64,000 nucleotides of DNA from Sinonovacula constricta (GCA_007844125.1 CM017555.1:26713624-26777623), one strand, 5' to 3'; positions 12,676 to 27,800 are shown, counted from the first letter of the stretch. Notes: generated from the sequence alone by a model not told the origin. Translations and numbers: made by a program.

Positions 12676-13324
12676 ACGATTATTTTAATAAGCTTATTTA
12701 AAACATGTATTTAATATATTTTAACGGTAATAAACACCGACGCTCTAAATCTTTCTAGATATCTGAACATTGCCGTTTTTATCATTAACCAGCCCTCTTT
12801 AATTATGTTACTTCTTTTGCTGTTACAAATTAACTTACTTTTCATGTGTAATAAGATTTATGAAAAAGTATTGAATTAATTCCTGTTCCATACTGTGTTG
12901 AGAACTGCTTTTATAGTTTCTTCAATCATTTTAATGATTCATATTTTTATCTAATAAATGTGCTCGCTCATTACCAGAACGGTTCGTATTTATTCCACTG
13001 AATATAAATTTTGGTGTGATCAAGTTATGTATAGAGATTAATATTAATTTAATGGGTTGAAATTTGTATAATTGTCAGAGTGAAAGAAAATCATTCAATA
13101 TTTGAATATGCTTTTACAAATAATCAAATCTATATCTCGAGTTAAATGTCCGCCTCATTTAGCAAAAGACACGATAAAGTATAAATTTTCTTTTAAATTT
13201 TAGTTATGCATATTTAAATCACTTGTATAAAATGATATTAACGTTTTCTCAACAATGCTTGGCATAAAAGACCTGCAATATATCACAATGTTACTTTTGT
13301 CATTTAAAAAAATATTAAATAAAT
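12676..13324. other. No gene recognised
   Basis: AT-rich non-coding sequence. Confidence 0.5.
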
Positions 13325-13680
13325 ATATTAAGAATATATGACAAAGTCCTATGAGCATTGCAACATATACCAAAATTTGAAAAGGCACTGGACAAAGGTA
13401 TTGACATAAAAACCATATGTTGAAGTAAGAACAAATCTGTCATTTAACAAAATGAACAAACCCAACAGTTACCGCCTTGGAGCGGTCAGACGGCAAAAGA
13501 GACTGACTGGGGTGCTTACACCGATTTTCCAGAGCTCTAACCTCGCAATCCTGAGAGGTTTCTCAAATGCAAGATGAACAGAAAACCGATCTATTTGAAT
13601 AAAAATGCCCAAGCGCAGACGTTTTCTGTGGTTAATTATGACGAAAGTTGTGACGTCATTGAAAATCATGTCCGCATTGT
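13325..13680 (-). repeat. Dispersed repeat family R1, copy D
   Basis: The most complete inverted copy. It has CCTATGAGCATTGCAACATA near 13,350, CCGCCTTGGAGCGGTC near 13,470, CTGGGGTGCTTACA near 13,507, GCTCTAACCTCGCAATCC near 13,535 and TTGTGACGTCATTG near 13,648, all matching copy A in reverse. Minus-strand open frames across it are not conserved between copies. Confidence 0.7.
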
Positions 13681-14267
13681 AGTTATAAGAGAGAGAAGTA
13701 TTATTTCTATTAGAAGAACCGCAAGAAATTATTGGTTTTAAATAATTATTTTTAATCAAGAAAAGAAATTACCAGAGAAGTGTAAATGGTTGTAGCATCA
13801 TGTTAATATGAAGATGGAATTGAGTTACCAAAGTCTATAAAAGATAATACACGTAACTATCCATATAGGATGAAACATAGTAAACTCATAAATTGTTTCA
13901 TATTATGGCACAGAATAAAAAGTATTGTTATATCATTACTCAAAATAACCCAGGTAATCATTATTACTACATACATATACCGTGGTTTACTTAGTTACCG
14001 ACCTTCAGCCAATGAAACAATTCTAAATATAGCTCAATTTATTCAAAGTACAATATCACATCGTTTCAAACCCAATTGTTCTATATGATAGTATTAGAAA
14101 ATGCGCACCTATCACACTTTCTTGAGAAAGCGGTAGTTTTACTGAATGGCAATACTGACTCTAACCAGTCCATTCCAATATTGAATAAATGAAGCAGAAA
14201 AGTTGAACAAATACACATATTGCGATCCTTATAATGTTAAACAGATTGGAAACAAGAAAGAATAAAT
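13681..14267. other. No gene recognised
   Basis: AT-rich non-coding sequence. Confidence 0.5.
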
Positions 14268-14333
14268 CGACATCTCGGTCTTAGTGTAAGACTCTTTGCC
14301 TTTTAAAGAAATTGCGCGTTCGAATCCCAATCT
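14268..14333 (+). repeat. tRNA-like sequence (SINE head or tRNA relic)
   Basis: A-box-like CTCGGTCTTAGTGTAAGA is followed about 25 bases later by a strong B box GCGTTCGAATCCC. The arms needed for a full cloverleaf are not complementary, so I treat it as a tRNA-derived SINE head or decayed tRNA, not a working tRNA gene. Confidence 0.5.
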
Positions 14334-14592
14334 TAACTTGTTTATGCCCTTGAAGCAAATCTACGCTATTTTGAACGCATTTTTATTCAATTTCTTGTTG
14401 ATTGTAACAGTCTGTATTAATTAAATACTTAATAGAAATGACAGAAACAAACACTTACTAATGTTTATAGAAATCATTTATGTCACTGTTACTCAAATTA
14501 TTTATACAGCAGACAGAAATGACATTTGAATTGGCCAAAACATATATCATGATTTTTTATTTCGATTATTTTGAGGAATCTTAAAAATGAAG
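14334..14592. other. No gene recognised
   Basis: AT-rich spacer between two tRNA-like sequences in opposite orientation. Confidence 0.5.
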
Positions 14593-14670
14593 ACGTCAGT
14601 TGGATTCGAACAAATGCCAATATTTTGTTAACCACTTGAGCCTTTACCCACTAGACCAACACGATGACTT
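14593..14670 (-). repeat. tRNA-like sequence (SINE head or tRNA relic)
   Basis: Read on the minus strand it has an A-box-like TTGGTCTAGTGGGTAAAGGC and a B-box-like TTGTTCGAATCC. It is unlike the head at 14,268, so it represents a different tRNA-derived retroposon family or relic. Confidence 0.5.
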
Positions 14671-17399
14671 ACATTGTATCTATTTTATAGTTTAAAATAC
14701 TATGGTGAGGCACACCGCCATATTAAACCAGTATTGCGGTTCGATAAAGGCAAGACCAATGGACGCTGAAAATCTCGCGCGCGGGTACTAACAATGTTTT
14801 GTTTCTAAAATTTCGAAAAAAAACAAGCGTTTCATGTACGCGTGGTCATTTTACAAGTGAAGAGTATTATCTTATGTAACGCGCGTTATCAATGAGTCAT
14901 TGGTGGCCGATAAATGTTCACAATATCTCACGGTCACCATGATGCAAAACGAAATGAGGGAACGGGGATACCGACGATTTTCAAAATCCAATACTTTGTC
15001 TCTTGCATACCACATTAATAAAAGTTGCGTTCAAACGTAAATTGGCAATCACAGAGACAGAACATTTTGTAGGTTTTAGAAAACTATAAAACACATTAGT
15101 GTTTAAGTGTTTGCGAGAGAATCTTTCTTCAAACAGAATATTCAATTTGCCACCATTCTCTTAGTTGTAATTCTGAAATTTTCTGAAATTAGGTCCCTAA
15201 GCATGAAACAAGTAAAATAAGAAGAAGACTTGTGATGCACAGAATCAAGCAATGAGGAAGACATAATTAAATTAAATGGCAACATTAATATAGACTCGTG
15301 CTTACCAAATGTAAAGTTCATAACTTTCTAGTCCTATAATGACAGAAGCGTGCCATGTTCAATTTTACCGGGCAAAAATAAGACACTACCTGTGGTTGTC
15401 TTGACGCATGTAATGAACCCTGGTGGGACGTAACTAAGCCGAGCCCATTAACAAGCATTGAGGAGGAAACGTTACCGACATGTCTCTAAATAATGGACAT
15501 TAAAAATATCAAGTCGAGCCTTTAGGAATTGTAATGATCTCAGATGTGTTTTGTCGTTTTTGTTGACGAAAATAATGATACGAACGTTAATGGGGTTTTT
15601 GTTCAGATGATTATGTCAATAAATTGTACAATATAAGACAAATGTAATATGGTAATACAACATGAAGTTTGTTTGTGGCTTCCGCTAGTGAGTATGATCT
15701 TTAAACATTTAATAAATGGCGGTGAGTTTTAAATAGCCGAAAACAATTATTTTTACATTGAATGATATATGTACAAGCTTTGTACTAGTGTTTTTTCGTT
15801 GCTTTTCAATGTTGACATTTTGCCAAAAGAGGGTATTTGAGTGTATTCGAGAGGTATTATACTTATTTTGATTTAAACACCCATTATTTTACCATCTTGC
15901 TATTTCACTGCACGAAGTTGGTTAGGTTTAACAGAATTCCTTTACCGAAGAAGCACATGGGCCTAAAGGTTATAAAATTCTGATAAGTGTTTTCTTAATA
16001 ATAAGCAATGACAGTAAATTAAAATCAGTATGTGTAAAATACATGAGCGTTAGTCCTAACCCAAAACGATTAAAGCCTCAAAACTAACTTTATTGCAATA
16101 TTCACAAAACGTCCGATGGGTGACAAAGTATCATGGTAAAGTACCATGTTAGACAGGAACTTGTGTTCACGTCTATCGGAATTTGAGCTTACCCACCCTT
16201 TAATTACTATGCTTTTTTAAAGCGTTTCAAGAAAATTGTTAAATCCTGTGAACTTTATTAGAACACTTATTGAGTCGTGCAAATATACAATTTACTTGCA
16301 TTTTTCCTTTATACCTTTGTCTAGAGCTAGTTCATTTTGTTCTAATAAGACATTGCTCTATTTACGTATTTAATTATATACTTTGAGATGCACAACTATT
16401 GATAAAATAATCATAACCAGTTTAAATCGAAGTCAAGATATTGAAACAAGAGACGAGACAGTAAAAATGATTTCTTAAAAGATACACCCAAAACTTCGTT
16501 ACAAAAGAAGACTAGTACATGAAAAGAAATTCGGAACTAAGGTATAATAAAGAAAGTAACAATTCCAAACACATAACAACGATGCCACTAAAACAGCAAC
16601 ACAATTATTTTCAACAAGTTATTATAACTAATATTAACGATCGGAAATCTCGCCGTCTGTCTTCGATTACACCAAATGCCATTCAACAGACCCCCGCAGT
16701 TACCAGCGGTGTCGACCATTACTGCAATGTCTGATTTCGCGGAATATTTGCGGGTTATCTAATTAACGCTGAAGAAGCGAAATAAAGAAGATTGCCGATT
16801 TAGGGGAAAAGACATGTGAAGGCAGTTTTACTGGTCATTATGGGAAAGACATGAAGGAATTTAAAAATATTTAAGAAAATATCGGCTTATATATCTTTTC
16901 ATATAAAAGACTTAAACAACACTTTCACTCTTAAATAAACAAGTTCCAAGTATCAATGATTAAAAAACGCTTAGTCCAATTTTCATTACTACAAACGCCA
17001 AAACTGGTTCTATAACAAAATATAATTTCAATAAAAAAATGATTTAACTTAAGTTTATATACACATGTATAGTCTTGGTGATTTCAGGACGAAACTCGAA
17101 TGGAACACACTATTTTACGCGATATGTAGTTATGGGGTTGTTGCGATTCTACGAGCAAATAATTTTGCGTTACCTTTGTTACAGTCTTATTATAATTCCG
17201 AGATTTATTACAAAACTGGTTGTTACAATGCTATACGATGTACCCCACAGTTACCATAGGCGTCTATCATTGCTGAAGCGCCTTTTATCGCCCAGAATTC
17301 GTCGGAAACCAGCAGGAAATCTATATAACGACCAGAATGGAAAAACCCACATTGGAGACAAGTTTGTTATGTCATTATTTTAAATACATCGCAGCAACC
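14671..17399. other. No gene recognised
   Basis: 2.7 kb of AT-rich sequence. The 60-100 codon open frames here (16519-16734, 17065-17383) overlap in different frames, with no domains or splice context. Confidence 0.5.
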
Positions 17400-17560
17400 A
17401 AATATAGTCATTATAGCGACGTCCAGTAAATTTGTGAAGGCGGACCCCAGGTAATGTCTGGGTAGAACAACGGGCGCACCACAGGTAAGCTGAAAGACCG
17501 TGCCACGTTAAGTTCTTCGCTCCGAACAGAGCTCGAACGCAGGAGGTGGGAGGCTTATGG
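17400..17560 (-). mobile_element. SINE family 1 copy
   Basis: Starts with the family block ATAGCGACGTCCAG and continues with GGACCCCAGG, GTCTGGGTAGAACAA, GGGCGCACCACAGG, CAGAGCTCGAACGCAGG (box B reversed) and GTGGGAGGC. Same orientation as the other seven copies. A 71-codon minus-strand ORF overlaps it and is a by-product. Confidence 0.75.
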
Positions 17561-17636
17561 GATTTAGAGGATTTTGAAATAACGCTTAGCAACATGTAGT
17601 TGACCGTTTTCTTGATGCAAGTAGAAGTAATGTATA

Positions 17637-17860
17637 AGGTTTATATAGTGCGCTGTGTTTTCTTGTAACCTTGCACAAATGTGCAAAGGTTTAAATGGTG
17701 CGTTATGTTCAGTGTAGTCTTACTCAAATGTTCACAGGTTTTAATGACGCTTTCTGTTTATAGTAAACGTAATGAAATCTACAAAGGTTAAAATGATGCG
17801 TTGTGTTCATTGTAGAATAACTCAAACGAACAAAGGTTTAAATGGTGCGTTGTCCTTTGA
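17637..17860. repeat. 50-base tandem repeat, 4-5 copies
   Basis: AAAGGTTTAAATGGTGCGTT and variants recur near 17,637, 17,688, 17,737, 17,786 and 17,835, about 49-51 bases apart, with intervening TGTAG...ACTCAAA blocks. Diverged minisatellite. Confidence 0.75.
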
Positions 17861-18284
17861 AATTTAATTATAGAGAACTAAACATGACATGGGTAAGCTT
17901 GCGAGATTTGGTGTGAGCTTGATACACACCCGATAAACACAAACCTTTATTTATTCAAATAATTAACACAGCAAAAGTTTTAAAAGTAGAAGAAAATGTG
18001 TATGCAATTAGGCCTCGTTTGACATAGCAGGCTTTAAATCCAAGATTTAACTCCAATTATGTTACTATAAGATATTCAGATATTGCGTGATTTTCTTAAA
18101 TATAATTCATGTTTCTATTCATTAAATTTTAACTCGTGTTCAGGACCTCTTGGAAGTAATTTTATCAAACACAAATTCAAAGAAATAAATGCGGAATTAT
18201 TTTTATTTATTTATTTATTTTGCTAGTGGAAAAATATTCATTAGATTTTGAAACAGAAAAGGTACAAGCAAACTGCTATTTCTA
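17861..18284. other. No gene recognised
   Basis: AT-rich sequence with a short TTTA run near 18,203. No feature. Confidence 0.5.
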
Positions 18285-20370
<2,086 letters not shown>

Positions 20371-22035
20371 TAACAGCGTGTTTTGATGTATACAAATTTA
20401 GAACAATATTAGGCTAATTGAAAATAATCTCAGACTTATATTGTATTTAAAATACAAATTCATCGAACAGCACGGAAGCCCTGAAATTTTATATTTTTTA
20501 AATAAAATTATTTTTCACACTATACGTAACTCATTTTATTGTAACAAAGTTCGCATAGAAAGTGTACACCTTTTATTAATTTCTGTTCTAAAACTTTCTG
20601 CATACTGCTTAGAAATAATAGCATTCTTTCTTAATGTTCGTTGTAAAGTTTAATGTTCTACCATTAGCAAAAAATAAAGTCGCATTTACTTCTTTGACTA
20701 TACATTCGTGTTCGATTAAATTACTTCCTAGAGATCCTGAACAAGACTTTAAATTAAATGCATAGAAAATTTGAATTATATATTTTAACTTCCAGAAAAT
20801 CACGCTATTTCTGAATTTGTTATATAAACATAATTGGAGTTAAAGTTTGGGTTAAATGCCTGCTGTTTCAAACCAGACATAATAGCGTGCGTAATTTTTT
20901 CTACATTTATTTTATTTTCTTTTTTGCGTACCTGCTTAACGTCTCTTATGACTAAACAAATGGTGACGCACGGTCAGTCCGAATAAACATCAGAGTGACT
21001 CTGCATTGGGGGACATACAAAGTAACATCATTTACAGGATTGTTCCTTTAAACCCTCACCTGCTGTGATTTTTGTTATTATAACTATAAGTAAAGCTTTC
21101 TGTTTTATCAAGTGTTAATAGTTTTAACAAGAATCTTGCAAGCATACGCATGCCATTTTTATTCACTTAGAAAATTTCAAGTGACATACTGCATAAAAAG
21201 GATAAGAATCATTTTTCTAATTTTCTGCCTCTTGTAAAAAATGCGTCAATATTTGCAGAGACAAAAAAACCAACTCATCATTTTTAAAGGTAATTTGGCT
21301 CGAATAAGAATGGTGAAATGTTTGCAAAATAAGATGTGTGCAAACTGAAAATTCAATTTCTACCTTTCGAAAGGTCATTTGATTCTCGTTGTCGGAAAGT
21401 ATTTCACGAAGCAAGAAAATTGGACATAACAAGTGGACTCGAGATCTGCAGAATCAAGATATAAGGCAACATATTTAAATTCAGTCGTGTTATTAAATTA
21501 CACTAATGTCTATAAACTGACAAGATTTCTACTTTCAACGTGTATATATTACTTTCTATTTAACAATTTTTGATGGTTGAAATGAATAAACCAACATTTT
21601 TGTAATGGGATGTAACAGATAACAATACATATTTAATCACCCAAATGGTCTATTAGCTAGCTGAAACAAAGCATATACGAGCTTCTTAGCAGATGGTCAA
21701 AATAAAGTTTTTATAACTGCTCATCTTTATCACAGTAAATGCTTGTAATTGGCATTTCTCGTAAAACAACATATCACAAAATACTTTTTGTAAAACATTT
21801 TGAAAGGAGAATATGTTACATAAAGATCGATTTTTATGATTATGTGAAATTGTATATAAATAAATTCCGCTGAAATGTAACTACTGCAGGTCTGACAAAA
21901 TTACAGCATACAACTTCAATGCACTAAAAACAAAACCAGTAGAACAACGTCGTTGTACATAAACTACTACTTACTTTTAAAACAAAAACTCGTCTTAAAA
22001 AATGCAGTAAACTGTGACAAAATCAAAGGTTAAAA
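20371..22035. other. No gene recognised
   Basis: AT-rich non-coding sequence. Short open frames (20441-20653, 20609-20803, 21217-21432) have no recognisable content. Confidence 0.5.
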
Positions 22036-22120
22036 GTACACAAGAGGTTGTTTAGGTGTAGGTGTGTGTGTTCGTGCGTGCGTGTGTGTGTGCTTAATTG
22101 TTTGTTGTTGTTGTTGCTGT
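22036..22120. repeat. GT-rich and GTT simple repeats
   Basis: GTGTGT/GTGCGT tract followed by a short GTT run. Confidence 0.85.
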
Positions 22121-23189
22121 TTGTTACAAGGTACCGGCCATATTATGGTCATATTTGCGCGGCGGTGTCTATATGTAATCGTTCTTGAAAAAGTCATATG
22201 GATGGCACCATGTTTTATAATAAAAAGAAGTGCAGTTCTTTCATGCATGGTAATATCGATCATTAGTAATGTTTGGTGAGTATCAGAAATGTGTTATAGT
22301 AAGATTAAAATGCAGCAAATACTCTCACCTTTCACTTTAAATTGTTTATAAACTATATGTATGGTTTGTACATTTGTTCCGTCTACTGATTGTATTCAGT
22401 CCTCTTCCCTTGCGCCCAGAACAATTTCTCACTGCTAAGTGTGATTTGGTCATCTTTTTATTTTGTTTTGTTTGTAATCTTATTAACAACCTTTGGACGT
22501 AGAGTAGAAGTAAAACACGATTAATGTGTTAGTTTTATTTCCTGTTTGGTTGTATCGTTACAAATACAAATGTAGAGCTGTTGAACTGCTTACCTCTTCC
22601 ATAGTCAGGATCATCCGCCTCTTATTACTATATGCTCTTACGGAAGCTAGAAACCATCTTATTTGATAGGCCATTCGCTCCAGTTTACTGTACTTTTTAT
22701 CATTTGTAACTGTGTAGTCAATTCAGTTTATTTACTACCGTGATACTTAAAATATCAATTATTTCTTTTATTTACTATTTCTGCATAGCTGTATATCTTC
22801 TTTTTACAACATTTAATGTTGAGCTTTGTTGCTTGTTAATCGTGTTTTTTAGTTTTAATATTATATGCCTTTCTTTTATTTTTTGTTAGAAACAGGCTAG
22901 GCTTGTTCTGGTTATAGGAAAGATAAATAGTTGTCTCCCTCTATATAGGCAAACTTCAACAGAACTAGTTTGTTTTCTCGCGCAAAAACTCTCTCTTTTC
23001 ATATGGGGATGTTACATCTCCAGTCACTCAAGACTGTTGCTAATGCACTGATGAATGGTGCTATTATAATCACGTACTTAGTAGTGCAACAGAACGAATA
23101 ACAGGTTTATGATGGAAAAATTATTTACTACTGTCACTTATGTTAACCTGCCCAAACCAAGTTGGACGACAATTTGTATTTTTTTTTAA
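22121..23189. other. No gene recognised
   Basis: AT-rich non-coding sequence. A short stretch near 22,136 (CATATTATGGTCATATTTGC) resembles the left edge of SINE family 1 but is too short to call. Confidence 0.5.
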
Positions 23190-23400
23190 ACTTTTTTATG
23201 GTCAATATAGCGACGTCCAGCTATCTGGTGGAGTAAGACCGTCTGGGGTACCAGACTAATGTCTGGGGTAGAACCACTGGCGCACCGCAAGCCAGCTAGC
23301 AGACCTGCCCACATTACGTCATTCGCCCTGGAGGGTTAGAGACTTAGTAGTCATAGAAGTTACAAATCACCTACTCTACCACTACGCCACGAGCACGCCC
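23190..23400 (-). mobile_element. SINE family 1 copy with tRNA-like head
   Basis: ATAGCGACGTCCAGCTATC, then GTCTGGGGTAGAACCAC, TGGCGCACCGCAAG and CCCTGGAGG. On the minus strand from about 23,395 an A-box-like TGGCGTAGTGGTAGAG is visible. Same orientation as the other copies. Confidence 0.7.
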
Positions 23401-23597
23401 ACTTGACGGCAATTGAAACCTGTTTAATAACAAGGTTGCTGTTGTTTGCATTTATTTTAAATTGGCAGAATGAACCACTAAATATCCAGTAGTTCGACGG
23501 CGACCTTTGATGTTTGCATCGGTGCTTTCTTGTCATTTCTTGAGAAACTCCCGACTTATGTCGGGGTAGAGTTACCAACACAGATCATGTTTCTACT
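23401..23597. other. No gene recognised
   Basis: Non-coding sequence between two tRNA-related elements. Confidence 0.5.
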
Positions 23598-23660
23598 GAA
23601 AGGGATTCGAATCTACGGGATTAGGAGCTGACTCTAACCACAGACATTAGTGTTCCCTGG
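23598..23660 (-). repeat. tRNA-like sequence
   Basis: Read on the minus strand, TCTGTGGTTAGAGTCA (A-box-like) and TAGATTCGAATCCC (B box) are spaced as in a tRNA-derived SINE head. No good acceptor stem. Confidence 0.45.
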
Positions 23661-24313
23661 GTTTTGAAAGACGCATTATAACTGTTTTCAGTGATCTAAA
23701 ATTAAGGATTTCTACGGATTTTAAAGACTGAAAGTAAAAAAGAAAAAAGTTAGGCTTTATTTTTATGCATTTGTTGTATTTTCTTACACCTGCTCGAAGT
23801 GTTATTTTTAATATTTTTGCAACAGTTTAACAAAAGTTGTAATGTTTCATATTGGAAAAACCAAAACAACGAAACATTTTGCCTTATATCTATTAGTTTC
23901 AAAAGCAATAAATTCTGTGAAATATATGAAATTGCTCCTGAAAATGTTTACAAGAAAATTAAGTTTCACGAATCTGCAAATGAACACAAAAAGAAATAGG
24001 AAATTGAAAAAGAAATTTAGAAACTAATTGACTTCTATGCCATTAGGGCACCAAGCTACCAACTGCTGAAAAACACTGGTAAGACATATTGGAGTTAAGG
24101 TTTAGCTGGCAAATTGTCTTATTTGTGTTCATTTACATTTTTGACACTGATCTAATTGATCTTTTTGTACAATTTGCTTATAGTAAAAAAATAGTTTAGT
24201 ATGCTTTCTGAATGCATGAAAAAGCTTTATTTAGCAAAGCACCAACATCTTTTGTGATAATGAACATGTCTGTTTTGCAAAATATATATTATAAATTTGT
24301 TAATCGGATTTAT
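23661..24313. other. No gene recognised
   Basis: AT-rich intergenic sequence downstream (3') of DDX54. Confidence 0.5.
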
Positions 24314-24392
24314 CAACTACCAACAGTATTTGATATTTGGAGAATGTCCACTTGAAGCAGATCAAATGCTGCCTTCACTGTGTAGTATAGCT
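24314..24392 (-). mobile_element. SINE family 2 fragment
   Basis: ACCAACAGTATTTGATATTTGG through CACTTGAAGCAGAT and TGCTGCCTTCACTGTGTA matches the left (3') half of the copies at 25,220, 30,741 and 44,727. The tRNA-like half is absent. Confidence 0.7.
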
Positions 24393-24582
24393 ATTTGTTA
24401 AATATAGCTGTTTGTTAAATGTTGCTGTTTGTAACTGCTTTTGTGAGCACCTAAATAAGTATAAGTTGCTTTTTAAAATCATCCAGAAACCATAATGATA
24501 ATAATATTCTTGAGTTAATTTATTTGTTCCGGGGTTAAGGTAAAAATAAAGTAACTAAAACATGTGCATTTGTATATCATTA

Positions 24583-24588
24583 TTTATT
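24583..24588 (-). terminator. DDX54: DDX54 poly(A) signal
   Basis: AATAAA on the minus strand (TTTATT on plus), about 70 bases past the stop codon. It is the first such hexamer downstream, implying a very short 3' UTR. Cleavage site not determined. Confidence 0.6.
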
Positions 24589-24658
24589 GCAATAAACAAA
24601 TGACATGAAAAAAGAACAGAGAGAAAAAAATCGCTTCACCCACATGAGTTTATAATAA

Positions 24659-24849
24659 TCATCCTTTAGGTTTTCCTGGGGGTTTCCCCCTGGACTTTTC
24701 CCGCCGCATACGAAGAGCTTCCTGCTGTGCTTTCTTCTTTCTTGCCTTGAGAATCTGTTCTGGTCGTTTGAGTTCAAAACGTTTCTTGTTCTTGAATTTA
24801 TTTTTCTTCCCACTAACACCAACATCTTCACTATTCCCTTTTCTATGAC
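24659..24849 (-). CDS. DDX54: DDX54 last exon (basic C-terminal tail)
   Basis: A TTTACAG acceptor opens the exon in phase 1: the arginine codon is split C|GT. It encodes 62 residues ending GKPPGKPKG and a TGA stop at 24659-24661. Rich in Lys/Arg, including [20 protein letters not shown], as in the nucleolar tails of DDX54 proteins. The last segment corresponds to the LKTKQQILKQR region of the vertebrate protein. Confidence 0.93.
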
Positions 24850-27800
24850 CTGTAAATTAAAATATTTTTTAATCACAACACAAGTTATTGTCTCAAAAAA
24901 ATGAGAAGAACAAATATTACAGCTGTTTCTTTAAATGTTGACCAATAGTATTACAGCTGTTTCTTTAAATGTTGACCAACAGTATTACAGCTGTTTCTTT
25001 AAATGTTGACCAACAGTATTACATCTGTTTCTTTAAATGTTGACCAACAGTATTACAGCTGTTTCTTTAAATGTTGACCAACAATATTACAGCTGTTTCT
25101 TTAAATGTTGACCAACAGTATTACAGCTGTTTCTTTAAATGTTGACCAACAGTATTACAGCTGTTTCTTTAAATGTTGACCAACAATATTACAGCTGTTT
25201 CTTTAAATGTTGACCAATAATATTTCAGTTATTTTGGAGACAGTGTCCACCTGAAGCAGATATAGTGCTACATATACTATATACTGCCTATACTGTCTAT
25301 AGCATGCCATGAACAACTGGCATGATGCCACAGTCTCATTATCCTGAATGAGGGCCGACCAACAGTGGAAGTTCCCTTATATTTGTTTTTACCACTATAA
25401 TTTTTAACAAATCCTTTACCTAAAGCCATCACTCTACTGATTGCGCTTTGAGGGTCAAAAATATAACAGTTGATATAAAGATCTAAGCATATTAAAAATA
25501 TACATACAACCTAGCAGACCTTGGCAAAACTATGATTTTTAAAGTCATACATATAAGTGCAATCGAGTGCTATTTTTAGTCATTTACCCACTTAAAAATG
25601 TGACCAAATTACTAGAGATATTTAAAAAAAAATGGTTTAAAGGGAAAAAAAGGTATTTGAAGATAAAAAAGTAAGCAAATATAGGCTTGAACAGGATATA
25701 AGTAAAGGTCTCACTAGGAGGCCAATAAATACATGGCCTTTATTTATATTGTCTTCTAAGACATCCTGTTATTTAGTGAATTAAACAAGATAAGTTAGAC
25801 TTTAGGCAGAACATGTTTTTTAAATGTTCCCAGAATGTTAACTAAATGAATGAAATTACAAATTCATCTAAAAAAACTAGGAACTAACTAAGTTATTTAT
25901 AAAAATGTTTATAGCAAAAAAAATACATCTTTCATTGTATTTAATTGTTAAAAAAAACAGTTTCAGTTTTAAAATGTGTTTTATTGAACCTTATAAAATT
26001 TTAATTCTTTATAGATCATTAATTTTAAAAATAAAAATCCTCAAACTTACGTCTCCAATTCTGCCCACCACCTAGAACAGTCAGCCTATTGGCTGAAGGT
26101 TTCGGTTTTGCTGATCGTTTATTCTTTCCCTCCTCATCATCATCTTCATCATCCTTCTCATTGGCTACAGCAAGGTCCTTCCGCTGTTTCTCAACCCAAT
26201 CTTTATAGGTGAGGGTCGGTTAAGGTCAATCAAGTTCTTGTATTTTAGAAACTGTACAGTTTTTTATCAGTCTTCTTCTCATTCTGATTTTGAAGCAAAG
26301 GATTTAACATTTTACTATTAAACTTAAAAACAATGTTTGTTTAAAAAAATTTGGACTCGACATGAAAATCTTTAAGAAAGAAGTCCATTAAAAAAATTCA
26401 TTGTTCAAAAATTCCCAACACCTTTCTTCTACTAGAAGAATGTGGATGCTGCAATTTCATTAACACACTGTTTAATGTCAACATAAAATTATCCTATTAT
26501 TAAGTCACATGAACAATTATAGCCAAATCAAGCTCCCTTTGCTTATGAACTAAACTTTTGTACTATCAGAACACTTAAGACAGTTTTGCCCAAGGATATG
26601 TTTGGACGTCTTTACGTAAGCAAGAATCACCAGATACTAATGACTAAGTTTTGTTGAGAATAAAACATTTTACTTGTTTTTTTGTTACATCGCACCGAAA
26701 CAATTATAGTCATATTGGAGACGTCCAGCTTATTATTGGTGGAGGAAGACCCTGGACTTATGAGTGGGAAGAAACCAATGGTGCACTGGAGATTAGCTGG
26801 AAAACCTCCTAACATGAAAGTTCTCACCTCGACTGGGACTGGAAATCATGTGGTGAGGTCTCTAGCCAGATAACAACAAAGTTTTGACTGTACTAATATT
26901 ATGATTAAATTATAATGCACATAAAAGGATATGCATGTGACTTGTAAGAAGCGGGTATCCAAGCTCCGCTCTCTGTTCGGATCTTCTTCTTCTTTGGATC
27001 ATCATTGTTCTCTCTCACATATTTCTTCTTCTTTCTATCCCTGAAATAACATAACAAAAGTTTGTCAAACAAGGCAATATACTTTAATAAAATACAAAAA
27101 CTTTCACAAAAACAGACAAACAGAATTTCTGGTTTGCCATTTTCAAAGAATTTTCATGGCATCATTTCAGCATACGTACCATCTCATGAGCCCTCTGTTC
27201 TGTTTCAGGGACTGGTCATCATCACCAGTAATGTCAAGCATGGCGCCTGATGCCTCCTTGTCAAAAGTACTGCCCAGTCGCAGCCTGTAATATAGAAAAC
27301 ATATCCAAAATGTTAATTCTTACATTTGTAATCATTTTTTTCTCTTGTAGTAATTGAATATGTTACAGCCAGAAATTCACCAGGTACATGTTTACATGTA
27401 CATGTACATGTATCCTCTTTTTTTCAACATTTGTTTAGTTCAGTCTTAATACTGCTCAACACATTATATTTGTCTTATCAACTCTATGATTTAAAGCACA
27501 AATAAAGGTAAATTAAAAAAAACAACTTCAAACTTCAAACTGTTGAAAAGAATCTACAGCAAAAATAAACTTTAAAATATGACATGATACTTACAAGACA
27601 CCGTTTTAAGCAAATGCAGGTAGATCATAGAAAAAGTAATTTGTCACTAAATTTTTTCAACTGTTACATTTTGCAATTAAGTAAGTGCAAATAACTTTAT
27701 CCTATTAAAATATATATTGAACCAAAATCATCCTTCCAGTTTACTATAGATTAGCTCACCCTTGTTCTGTTTGGTAGTCTGAAGGCTTATATGCAATATA

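Noticed and set aside
14268..14670. Two functional tRNA genes
   Set aside because: Box A and B are recognisable, but acceptor and anticodon stems do not pair, so these are SINE heads or relics.
26051..26208. GT-AG intron between exons 26,933-27,040 and 26,051-26,208
   Set aside because: The CAA|GTCACA donor with the only AG acceptor (ATAAAG) yields an immediate stop; the AT-AC pair keeps the frame and matches the conserved spacing.
26627..26873. Open frames of about 65 codons on both strands
   Set aside because: They lie over a SINE family 1 copy in a DDX54 intron and are not conserved in other copies.
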